A program made the translations under genes and the position numbers. Positions 27,050 through 34,719 of a DNA stretch of 64,000 nt are shown in pieces (position 1 is the first letter of the stretch; each line of letters opens with the position of its first letter). The stretch covers positions 62,001 to 126,000 of the forward strand of contig NZ_JBMVQZ010000009.1 in NCBI RefSeq assembly GCF_049537155.1. The letters are read 5' to 3'. The notes beneath the pieces were generated by a model. That model had not been told where the DNA came from and ran no database searches. It was given only the letters and a program-made list of their open reading frames with translations. The DNA is from Limisphaera sp049537155 (GTDB taxonomy: Bacteria > Verrucomicrobiota > Verrucomicrobiia > Limisphaerales > Limisphaeraceae).

Positions 27050-27414
27050 GCAGGCATGCTACTTCACCGCCGCCCGCGGGCAAGTTGCCAGCGCGCAAGG
27101 TTCGAGCCGGGTCTCGTCCGATGCCCCGGCCACATCGGAGCGTGACGGATTGAATCGGGCCGCTGCTCAGGGCTCCATCGGGGTTTTTGGTGGATGCACC
27201 GTGCTTGTCCGTCGAGCCTTCCTGCGGAATCGGAGCAGTGCATCGGGGCGCAAGTGGACGCCAAGGCCGGATATATGTGGCAAAGGCACGGGGTCCGGCG
27301 TCTGAGGCCGAATCTGACCGTGGGTTCGGGGGACGGGTCTGTGCACCTTTGGCGGGTTTGTCGGTGAGGCGGGTGGCGAGCCGTGTGTGGTCTGTTGGCC
27401 CGGGGCGCATTCGC
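27050..27414. other. Intergenic region between arsR-like gene and sensor kinase
   Basis: The 365 bases hold no recognisable gene. Translations on both strands are Arg/Pro/Gly-rich and lack motifs. The promoter of the sensor kinase should lie here, but I cannot point to it. Confidence 0.4.
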
Positions 27415-27834
27415 TCAAGCGTGTGCTTTGCGCCTGCGCGACGGGTGGGTTTGGCCGTTCCCTTGGGAAGGGGATGCCGGGGGAGGTCCGGATGCTGCGC
27501 CGGTTTTCTGACGCGGCGCCACGCCGCTTGTGGTGCCGGGCGTTTCTTCCTGCACGGCAGCAAGACATTCGAAAAAGCGCAGGACACACGGCGTGCGCAG
27601 TCGGTAGAAGACCTGGGGACCGCGTTTTTCGTCCTCCACGATGCCGGCCTGGCGCAGCAGGGCCAGATGCCGCGAGACGGTGGGCATGCGCACGCCCAAC
27701 AGGGCGGCCAGCTCACAAACGCACCGTTCCCCGCGGGCCAGTTCCTCGACGATGAGGAGCCGGCCCGGGTGTCCGAGCGCTTTGAACACGCGGGCTGGTT
27801 CCTTCCACGGCCTGAGGCGCGCGGCATCACTCAT
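27415..27834 (-). CDS. ArsR-family metal(loid)-responsive repressor, second copy
   Basis: The protein has 139 residues. The winged helix is of ArsR type, with the metal site GERCVCELAALLGV (Cys38, Cys40), recognition helix VRMPTVSRHLALLRQAGIV and wing KRGPQVFYRL. A disordered, basic C-terminal tail of about 45 residues (TSGVAPRQKTGAASGPPPAS onward) is unusual. I start at MSDAARLRPW (27834), because an upstream in-frame ATG at 27879 lies beyond the promoter/operator. The operator has the same core as that of the arsP operon at 4313-4341, so this repressor is a good candidate to control the arsP unit as well as itself. No resistance gene follows it directly. Confidence 0.88.
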   Translation of the reverse strand: MSDAARLRPWKEPARVFKALGHPGRLLIVEELARGERCVCELAALLGVRMPTVSRHLALLRQAGIVEDEKRGPQVFYRLRTPCVLRFFECLAAVQEETPGTTSGVAPRQKTGAASGPPPASPSQGNGQTHPSRRRKAHA

Positions 27835-27841
27835 GAGTGCA

Positions 27842-27870
27842 TCATTAGCGGATGTGCTAAATATGTCAAG
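27842..27870 (-). promoter_or_regulatory. Promoter/operator of the second arsR
   Basis: On the minus strand, TTGACA (27865-27870) is followed after 17 bases by AATGAT (27842-27847). The spacer contains TTAGC-N6-GCTAA (27846-27861, as written on the plus strand). The -10 box is 7 bases from the ATG at 27834, so the transcript is probably leaderless. The geometry matches the element at 4313-4341, including ATGTCAAG beside the repeat. Confidence 0.68.
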
Positions 27871-28366
27871 AGGATGCATGGTTCTGAGCGAGCTTCCAGG
27901 TTTTCAGTTTCCGAGCTGGTTGCCACAGATTGGATTGAGCGTCGCCTGCCACGGCCTGCCCAGGGTTCGCCGGCCGGGTTCCCCAGGCAGACCGGATCGG
28001 GCACGCGCGGCTCGACGGGGAAAGATAGCATCCGTCCGCCCATGTCCCCGGAAGTCTGATCGGGACGCGGCCATGGTCCACGGGTTTGGGCCCATCATTC
28101 TTGAACACCCACCGGAGTCCGGCTTGCGGTTCGGTTACGTTCGATGCCGTGGCGGGATTCAACGAGCCGATCGGCGCGCCGGGGCGGCCCCGGGCGCCAG
28201 CAAGGCCGGTGGAGCGGCCGCTCTTCCCGGGACCGGGCAGTTGTGGCGGTCGGAGCACGGGGCAGTGGAATCATGTCCGGGGGATGGCCAATTTTGGCCA
28301 TGGCGGGATTGGGGGCGACGCACCAGGATCAGCGCCTGAACAGCCCGAAACAATGGAGAGTCAACC
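27871..28366. other. Intergenic region upstream of the beta-helix gene
   Basis: About 500 bases lie between the divergent second arsR and the beta-helix gene. I see no gene. The clearest signal is a perfect 18-base palindrome ATGGCCAATTTTGGCCAT (28284-28301), about 65 bases before the beta-helix start, a possible operator. A GGAGAG ribosome-binding site precedes the ATG at 28367. Confidence 0.45.
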
Positions 28367-29302
28367 ATGAAAAAGCTGACATCCCTGACAGTGTGTTCCC
28401 TCATGCTGAGCCTCCAGCTCAATGCAGCCACGGCCTACGTGACCCGGTCGGGATCCACCTACACCGGAAAAGTGGATGGAAGCGTGGTTTACAGCGGCCC
28501 GAGCTACAACGCCGCGATACAGGCGTGCATTGACAACATGAGTTCCGGGACCATTTACATACGGAACAGCGGAACCTGTGAGCCGACCTACGGAATTGCG
28601 CCCAAGGACGGGTTGACGCTCGACTACGGTGGGACGCAGGCGACGGGGACATCGTCCACCATTTCCGTGATCCAACTGGACCGGAAAAGCAACGTCACCA
28701 TCCGGAATCTTCGGATTGCAGGCAATCCGCGCTACGGTATTTGGTCCAGGAGCAGCAGCGGGATTACCCTGAGTGGTTGCAGCGCCCAGGTGACCGGGGG
28801 GCTCCCGTTCCGATTTGACGACAGCAAAAGCGGGGGATCCCGGAACATCAACGTCAACAGCATCACTTCCAACGGGCAGACGGCACACGGACTCGAGACC
28901 TACACGGTGGACGGGTTTTACTGGAGCACGGTGAGCGCCAATGACTCGGCGGGCTGCGGGCTGTTGCTCAACAACACCATCAACTGGTCGGGGGGATCCG
29001 TCTACGCCTACAACTGCAATTACGGTGGTGGATATGCGGGATTCCGCGTGGCGAACAGCAACGGACGGGGGACGGTGAACTACGTGGACGCGAACCGTTG
29101 CGGGCGGGGCATCTTCAGTCTGACCCAGAGTCGGGATGCCACGATCAACAATTGTTACATCCGCAATTGCAGTGGGATCGGCATCTGGCTGCAGGATTCG
29201 TACAACACGCGCGTGTTGGCTGGCACCGTAGAAAACAACGGTGGTGGTTGTTACAGCATCACGGGCGGATCAGGCAATTCGGTGAACGTGTCCTGCCGCT
29301 GA
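28367..29302 (+). CDS. Secreted right-handed beta-helix repeat protein
   Basis: The product has 311 residues. It begins with a clear signal peptide (MKKLTSLTVCSLMLSLQLNA, cleavage near ATA). The mature part carries parallel beta-helix coils: ITLSGCSAQVTG, SRNINVNSITSNGQ, ATINNCYIRNCSGIGIWL, NTRVLAGTVENNGGGCYSIT. This is the fold of pectate-lyase-like and polysaccharide-binding proteins. No catalytic residues can be assigned. It is rich in Ser, Asn and Gly, and less GC-rich than its neighbours. A GGAGAG ribosome-binding site sits 6-7 bases before the start. It may act on polysaccharide or as a surface protein; the substrate is unknown. Confidence 0.85.
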   Translation: MKKLTSLTVCSLMLSLQLNAATAYVTRSGSTYTGKVDGSVVYSGPSYNAAIQACIDNMSSGTIYIRNSGTCEPTYGIAPKDGLTLDYGGTQATGTSSTISVIQLDRKSNVTIRNLRIAGNPRYGIWSRSSSGITLSGCSAQVTGGLPFRFDDSKSGGSRNINVNSITSNGQTAHGLETYTVDGFYWSTVSANDSAGCGLLLNNTINWSGGSVYAYNCNYGGGYAGFRVANSNGRGTVNYVDANRCGRGIFSLTQSRDATINNCYIRNCSGIGIWLQDSYNTRVLAGTVENNGGGCYSITGGSGNSVNVSCR

Positions 29303-29434
29303 GCCTTGAGGACGCCGGCAGGTGGGGCATCCCGGGCCTGAGCTGTTGGATCGGGTCGCAGCGGCATGAATGGTTCCCAGTGAGGGTCCGGGGTGCCCGG
29401 TTGCGTCTGATGTGTTTCGAAGGGCTTCACTCCC

Positions 29435-31786
29435 ATGCGATATCGGATCTTCCTTCTGGTGGCGGTGACCTTGGCAGCCGGATTCACCTTGGGGTGGATC
29501 GGGCGGGCTCGTTTCGATTTCACGACGCGCGCCCACCCGGAACCTCAGGTTCCACAGTCCGTGTCTGATGTTGTGGCGCCACCGTCGGCGCGGGAAGGTC
29601 GTAGTCCGTCAGATCGAGTGTCGGACCTTGTGCGCCGTATTTCACTGGCCTGCGAAGGTCGCGTTTGGCGAAGGTCCGCAGCGTGGGAAGAAATCCTGGA
29701 GTCGTTAAGTGCCGGTGAACTTGAGAGTGTGGTCCGGCAACTGGACTCGTTGCTGCGACAGCCGGCGCAGAAGGAACTGCGCTCCTTTCTGATCGGGCTC
29801 TGGGCCCGGCGGGACGCGGCTGCGGCGCTGCGTTGCGTCGTCGAGTGGCCCGGTTCACACGACCGGGACCGGCTGGTGGTCATGTGTTGCCGGGAGTGGT
29901 TGAGGCAGGATCCGTCTCAGGCAAGCGAATGGGTTCGGGCGTTGCCGTCCTCGTCATTGCGGCACGAGCTGGTGAACCTGGTGGTTGAGGCGTGGTCGGC
30001 CACGGATCCTGTGGTGGCGCTGGAGTGGTGCCTCGAGCTGCCCCCGCTGATGCGGGGAAAGAGCTACGGGATGGTTTTCAGTGCCTGGGGGGCCTCCGAC
30101 CCGCAAGAGGCCTTGAGTCATCTGATCGGACTGAACCTTCCACCTTCAGTCGGCCACGAAGCGGTCAGTGGGTTGTACCGTTCGTGGGCGTTGCTTTCGC
30201 CGCGGGAGGCATTGGAGGCGGTGGGGCAGCTCGGGCGCGGTACGCTTCAACAGGCAGCCCTGCGGGCCGCACTCCAATCCTGGGCCGAGGTGTCCCCACG
30301 GGAGGCAGCGGCGCACGTGGAAAACCTGCCGGAGGGGCTGCAACGCAATCGGGCCATGCTGATCCTGGCGGAGTTCTGGCCGGAATCGGATCCGGAGGGG
30401 GTGGTGGAACTCTTGCAAAGGCTTCCGCCCGGGACGGCCCGCGAAGAGGGGCTTCGGCTGTGGCTGCCGCAATGGGCTCAGGTGGCTCCCGATGCGGCCT
30501 GGGGCTACGTGGGCAAGCTTCCCGACGGGCCGGCAAAGATGGAGGCGGTCTCGCAGGTCCTTCAGCAGTGGGCGATTGACGAGCCTGAGAAGGCGCTGGA
30601 GAAGCTTCGGGAACTTCCGCGCGGCAAGGCGCGCACGGCACTGCTGGAATCGGTCTTCCTGCAATTGGCTCAGAAGGATCCGCAACAGGCCTGGGCGCTG
30701 GTTCATCAGTGGTCGGTCGAGGTTGAAAAGCCCGTGTTGTATGCGGCCATGGCTCGGGCGTGGATTGAATTGGATCCCGCCCGGGCCGCGGGGGCGGCCG
30801 CAGGCCTGCCACCGGGCCCGCTTGCCATGGAGATCATTCCCGAGATCGTGTCGGCCTATGCGCAGGCCGATGAGCGCGGCGCCCGGCAATGGGCACTGGG
30901 CCTGCCTGAGGGCCCGGCCCGCGATCTCGCCCTGGGCCGACTGGTGCAACACATGGCCGCTGCGGATCCGGTGGGTGCCCTGGAATGGGTGCTTCAGGCG
31001 CCGCGGCCTGCCGAGCAAAGGAGGCTGGTGGATACGGTGCTCCAGGAATGGGTGCGGCAGGATTCCCATGGAGCCCTTCAGTGGTGGAACCAAATCCCGG
31101 ATCCGGGTCTGAGATCCTACCTGGCTCCTTCGGTCGTGAACGAGCTGGCCTACTCAGATCCCGTGCGGGCATTTGAACTTGCGGATGCAATTCCGGACCC
31201 ATTGGAGAGGCAGGGAACTTTGGAACGGTTGGGACGGATCTGGGGGTCCAGCAACCTGGATGAAGCCCTGCAACGGATGGCGGGGATTGGAGACCCGGCT
31301 GCACTGGACGCGTTTCTGCAGGGGGTGATCCGCTCTGTCACCGAAGTGGACCCGGCGGAGGCGTGGGCGCTGTGGCGGACTCATGGGGCGGGCAAGACTT
31401 CCGCGGACGTCCTGGTTCAGGTGTTCGGAGAATGGGCGATGTACGATCCGGTCTCAGCCAGCCGGCACGTGCAAGGGATCCCCGACCCGGATGTCAGATT
31501 GCGGGTGGTTGAACAGCTCGTTGCATCCTGGGTCTCAATGAACCCCGATCAGGCCTCAGACTGGCTCCAGCGGTTGCCCCCGACGCCCGAACGGGACGTG
31601 GCCTTGGTTACTTTTGTCCGTCACCAGGCAGGAATGGACCGGGCCGCTGCTGCTGCTTGGGTGCCGTGGATTCAAGACCCCGGCCTTCGTGCCGCGATGG
31701 AGCGTGAGCTGGCTGGAGCGGCGGCGGTGGCCCCGTGGCCGATGCCCACCGGTGGCGCGGGTGCCGGCTCCGGAGTCGGGCCCTGA
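29435..31786 (+). CDS. Exported or membrane-anchored protein of tandem helical W/DP/LP repeats
   Basis: The protein has 783 residues. The N-terminal segment YRIFLLVAVTLAAGFTLGWI is a signal anchor. The rest consists of about 20 tandem units of roughly 30-35 residues with the pattern W-x(3-6)-DP-x-x-A-x-x-W/Y-x-x-x-LP; examples are WSATDPVVALEWCLELPP, WAIDEPEKALEKLRELPRGK, WVRQDSHGALQWWNQIPDPG. Each unit is probably a helical hairpin, as in HEAT- or Sel1-like solenoids. I know similar proteins from Verrucomicrobiota only as hypothetical. A Gly/Ala/Pro-rich tail ends the protein. A protein-protein scaffold is the likely role. Confidence 0.85.
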   Translation: MRYRIFLLVAVTLAAGFTLGWIGRARFDFTTRAHPEPQVPQSVSDVVAPPSAREGRSPSDRVSDLVRRISLACEGRVWRRSAAWEEILESLSAGELESVVRQLDSLLRQPAQKELRSFLIGLWARRDAAAALRCVVEWPGSHDRDRLVVMCCREWLRQDPSQASEWVRALPSSSLRHELVNLVVEAWSATDPVVALEWCLELPPLMRGKSYGMVFSAWGASDPQEALSHLIGLNLPPSVGHEAVSGLYRSWALLSPREALEAVGQLGRGTLQQAALRAALQSWAEVSPREAAAHVENLPEGLQRNRAMLILAEFWPESDPEGVVELLQRLPPGTAREEGLRLWLPQWAQVAPDAAWGYVGKLPDGPAKMEAVSQVLQQWAIDEPEKALEKLRELPRGKARTALLESVFLQLAQKDPQQAWALVHQWSVEVEKPVLYAAMARAWIELDPARAAGAAAGLPPGPLAMEIIPEIVSAYAQADERGARQWALGLPEGPARDLALGRLVQHMAAADPVGALEWVLQAPRPAEQRRLVDTVLQEWVRQDSHGALQWWNQIPDPGLRSYLAPSVVNELAYSDPVRAFELADAIPDPLERQGTLERLGRIWGSSNLDEALQRMAGIGDPAALDAFLQGVIRSVTEVDPAEAWALWRTHGAGKTSADVLVQVFGEWAMYDPVSASRHVQGIPDPDVRLRVVEQLVASWVSMNPDQASDWLQRLPPTPERDVALVTFVRHQAGMDRAAAAAWVPWIQDPGLRAAMERELAGAAAVAPWPMPTGGAGAGSGVGP

Positions 31787-31958
31787 TCCGATGACAGCGG
31801 TGGGTGTGCGGCAGCGCGCGGGCGGCAAACGATCCCATGCCGCCCGCTTTTTGCATGGCCCGCGGAGGTTCGGGCTTCATACCCGGGGGGATTGTGAATG
31901 GCGGCCGCAATCTCCGTTGATTTGAGTCCGGGCGGTGGCGGTGGTAAGAGTGCACGGC

Positions 31959-34694
31959 ATGAGGCGAGGCAGGCAGGCGCTGGCTGCGGCGGCGCGCAAC
32001 GCCATCGTGGTGCAAGGGGCGCGGGAGCACAACCTGAAGGATCTGACGGTGGTCATCCCGCGCGGGCGGTTTGTGGTGATCACCGGCGTGAGCGGTTCGG
32101 GCAAGAGCACGCTGGCGTTTGACATCCTTTTTGCCGAGGGGCAGCGCCGCTTCCTGGATTCGCTCAACGCCTACGCACGGCAGTTTGTGGAGCAATTGCC
32201 GAGGCCGGAGGTGGACCGGATCCTGGGCCTGCCGCCGACGGTGAGCATCGAACAGCGCACGAGTCGCGGCGGGGGCAAGAGCACCGTGGCCACGGTGACG
32301 GAGGTTCACCATTTTTTGCGCCTGTTGTACGCCCGGCTGGGGGTGGTCCATTGTCCGGAGTGCGGGCTGCCGGTGGCGCCCCAGACGCGGCAGAGCCTGG
32401 TGAACCAATTGCGGCAGGAGAGCCGGCGGCGCGGGCCGCTGACCCTCCTGGCGCCGGTGGTGCGGCATCGGAAAGGTTTTCACACTGAAGTGGCCGAGTG
32501 GGCGGCGCGCCACGGTTACGGCTGGTTGCGGGTGGACGGGACGATTGTGGCGGCTGATGCATTCCCGCAGCTGGACCGTTATCGCGAACACGATGTGGAG
32601 ATCGTCGTGGGGCGGCTGGCCGCCGGGCGCGGAGTGTCGGGTCGGGCCGGGGCGGGCGATACCGCGCTGGTGGACGCGGCTCTGGAGGTGGGCCGGGGTG
32701 TGCTGTTTGCGCTGGATGAGGCGGGGCATCTGACGGTGCATGCCACGGAGCGGGCGTGTCCGGGTTGCGGGCGTTCGTACCCGCCGCTGGATCCGAAGCA
32801 TTTCAGTTACAACTCCCCGCTGGGCTGGTGTCCGCGGTGCCGGGGGTTCGGCGAGCTGTTTTATCTGCCGGATGCCGAGCGTGGGGCGGATGCCGAGCAG
32901 ATCGAGGAGACGTGGTGGAGCTGGGCGGAGGAGCGGGAGGTGTGTCCGGAGTGTGGGGGGACGCGGCTGAATCCGCTGGCGCGGTCGGTTCGCCTGCCGG
33001 TGGCCGGCGATCCTGAGGGTGTGCCTGCTGAGCCGACGTTGGTGGATCTGGGCCGGCTGCCGGTGGACCGTGCGGAGCGGTTTTTCCAGCGGCTCCGCTT
33101 CACGGGTGTGGCGGCGCGGATTGCGCGGGACATCCTGCCGGAGATCCGGAGCCGGCTGCGGTTTCTGCAGGCGGTGGGTCTGGGGTATCTGCATCTGGAC
33201 CGCGGGGTGCCGACATTGTCCGGCGGGGAGGCCCAGCGCATCCGGCTGGCGGCGCAGTTGGGGTCGAACCTCAGCGGGGTGTTGTATGTGTTGGACGAGC
33301 CGACGATCGGGTTGCATCCGCGGGACAACGAACGGTTGTTGGATTGCCTGGAGCGATTGTGTGCGCGGGGCAATTCGGTGGTGGTGGTGGAGCATGACGA
33401 GCAGACGATGCGGCGGGCGGACTGGGTGATCGATCTGGGGCCCGGGGCCGGCATTCACGGGGGTCGGGTGGTGGCGGAGGGCACGCTGGCGACGCTGCGC
33501 CGTCATCCCGCCAGTGTGACGGGGCGATACCTGCGGATGCGCCGGCGCTATCCGCGGCGTGGATCGCGCCGGCCCGTGCCGTGGCCTCCGGGCAGCGGGG
33601 CCGGGCCGGGCGGGGAGGGACTGTCCTGGCTGCGATTGGTCCATGCGCGGAAACACAATCTGAAGGACCTGACGGTGTGGATCCCGCTGGGGCGATTGGT
33701 GGTGGTGACGGGTGTGAGCGGTTCGGGCAAGAGCACGCTGGTGCATGATTGTCTCCTGCCGGCGTTGCGCCGGGCGTTGGCCCGGGGACGCGGTCGCGGG
33801 TCGGACCGGCCGGCGGGCCCGGCTGATGAGGGGGAGGAGCTGCAGGTTTACGGATTCGAGGCCCTGCGTGCGGTGTACGAGGTGGATCAGAGTCCGATTG
33901 GCCGGACGCCGCGTTCGATCCCGGCGACGTACGTCGGGTTTTTCGACGAGATCCGGTCCTTGTTTGCGGGGACGCCCGAGGCGAGGATGCGGGGGTTCGG
34001 GCCGGGCCGGTTTTCGTTCAACAGTCCGGAGGGTCGTTGTCCGGCCTGTCAGGGGGCCGGGCAGATTCGTTTGCAGATGAACTTCTTGCCGGCGGCATTT
34101 GTGCGGTGCGAGACCTGCGGGGGGACGCGATTCCATCCGACGACGTTGGAGGTGCGGTACGCGGGACGGAACATTGCGGAGGTGTTGGATCTGACGGTGG
34201 AGGAGGCGCTGGAGGTGTTTGGCGCGGTGCCTCCGGTGCGGCGGGCGCTGGAGGCGTTGCGCGACACGGGTCTGGGTTATCTGAAGCTGGGCCAGACCAG
34301 TCCCACTCTCAGTGGCGGGGAGGCGCAGCGGGTGAAATTGGTGACGCATTTGCTGGCCGGTCTGCGCCAGGCGGCCGGGAGCGGCCGGGGTGGGCCGGGC
34401 GCACAGCCGCCGAAGGGTCATTTGTTCGTGCTGGAGGAGCCGACGATCGGGTTGCATGCGGCGGACGTGGAGCAATTGGTGGGGGTGCTGCAACGGTTGG
34501 TGGATGGGGGGCACACGGTGCTGGTGATCGAGCATCATCCGGAACTGATCGCGGAGGCGGACTGGGTGATTGACCTGGGGCCGGAAGGTGGCGAGGGCGG
34601 CGGCCGCGTGGTGGTGAGCGGTCCTCCGGAGACGGTGGCGGCGTGTGCGGAGAGTCACACCGGCCGGTTTTTGCGTCCGTTGCTGGACCGGTAA
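31959..34694 (+). CDS. uvrA: Excinuclease ABC subunit A
   Basis: The protein has about 911 residues and two ABC ATPase halves. Both Walker A motifs read GVSGSGKST (near residues 43 and 584). The signature motifs are LSGGEAQRIRLAAQLG and LSGGEAQRVKLVTHLL. Zinc-binding Cys pairs are visible: CPGCGRSYP with CPRCRGFG in the first half, and CPACQGAG with CETCGGTR in the second. UvrA recognises bulky DNA lesions in nucleotide-excision repair with UvrB. The protein is slightly shorter than usual (about 940). The start is uncertain (GTG 31935 or ATG 31959). uvrB is not in the window. Confidence 0.95.
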   Translation: MRRGRQALAAAARNAIVVQGAREHNLKDLTVVIPRGRFVVITGVSGSGKSTLAFDILFAEGQRRFLDSLNAYARQFVEQLPRPEVDRILGLPPTVSIEQRTSRGGGKSTVATVTEVHHFLRLLYARLGVVHCPECGLPVAPQTRQSLVNQLRQESRRRGPLTLLAPVVRHRKGFHTEVAEWAARHGYGWLRVDGTIVAADAFPQLDRYREHDVEIVVGRLAAGRGVSGRAGAGDTALVDAALEVGRGVLFALDEAGHLTVHATERACPGCGRSYPPLDPKHFSYNSPLGWCPRCRGFGELFYLPDAERGADAEQIEETWWSWAEEREVCPECGGTRLNPLARSVRLPVAGDPEGVPAEPTLVDLGRLPVDRAERFFQRLRFTGVAARIARDILPEIRSRLRFLQAVGLGYLHLDRGVPTLSGGEAQRIRLAAQLGSNLSGVLYVLDEPTIGLHPRDNERLLDCLERLCARGNSVVVVEHDEQTMRRADWVIDLGPGAGIHGGRVVAEGTLATLRRHPASVTGRYLRMRRRYPRRGSRRPVPWPPGSGAGPGGEGLSWLRLVHARKHNLKDLTVWIPLGRLVVVTGVSGSGKSTLVHDCLLPALRRALARGRGRGSDRPAGPADEGEELQVYGFEALRAVYEVDQSPIGRTPRSIPATYVGFFDEIRSLFAGTPEARMRGFGPGRFSFNSPEGRCPACQGAGQIRLQMNFLPAAFVRCETCGGTRFHPTTLEVRYAGRNIAEVLDLTVEEALEVFGAVPPVRRALEALRDTGLGYLKLGQTSPTLSGGEAQRVKLVTHLLAGLRQAAGSGRGGPGAQPPKGHLFVLEEPTIGLHAADVEQLVGVLQRLVDGGHTVLVIEHHPELIAEADWVIDLGPEGGEGGGRVVVSGPPETVAACAESHTGRFLRPLLDR

Positions 34695-34719
34695 ACGGCC
34701 GGGATGGGTGGGCCGGGTT

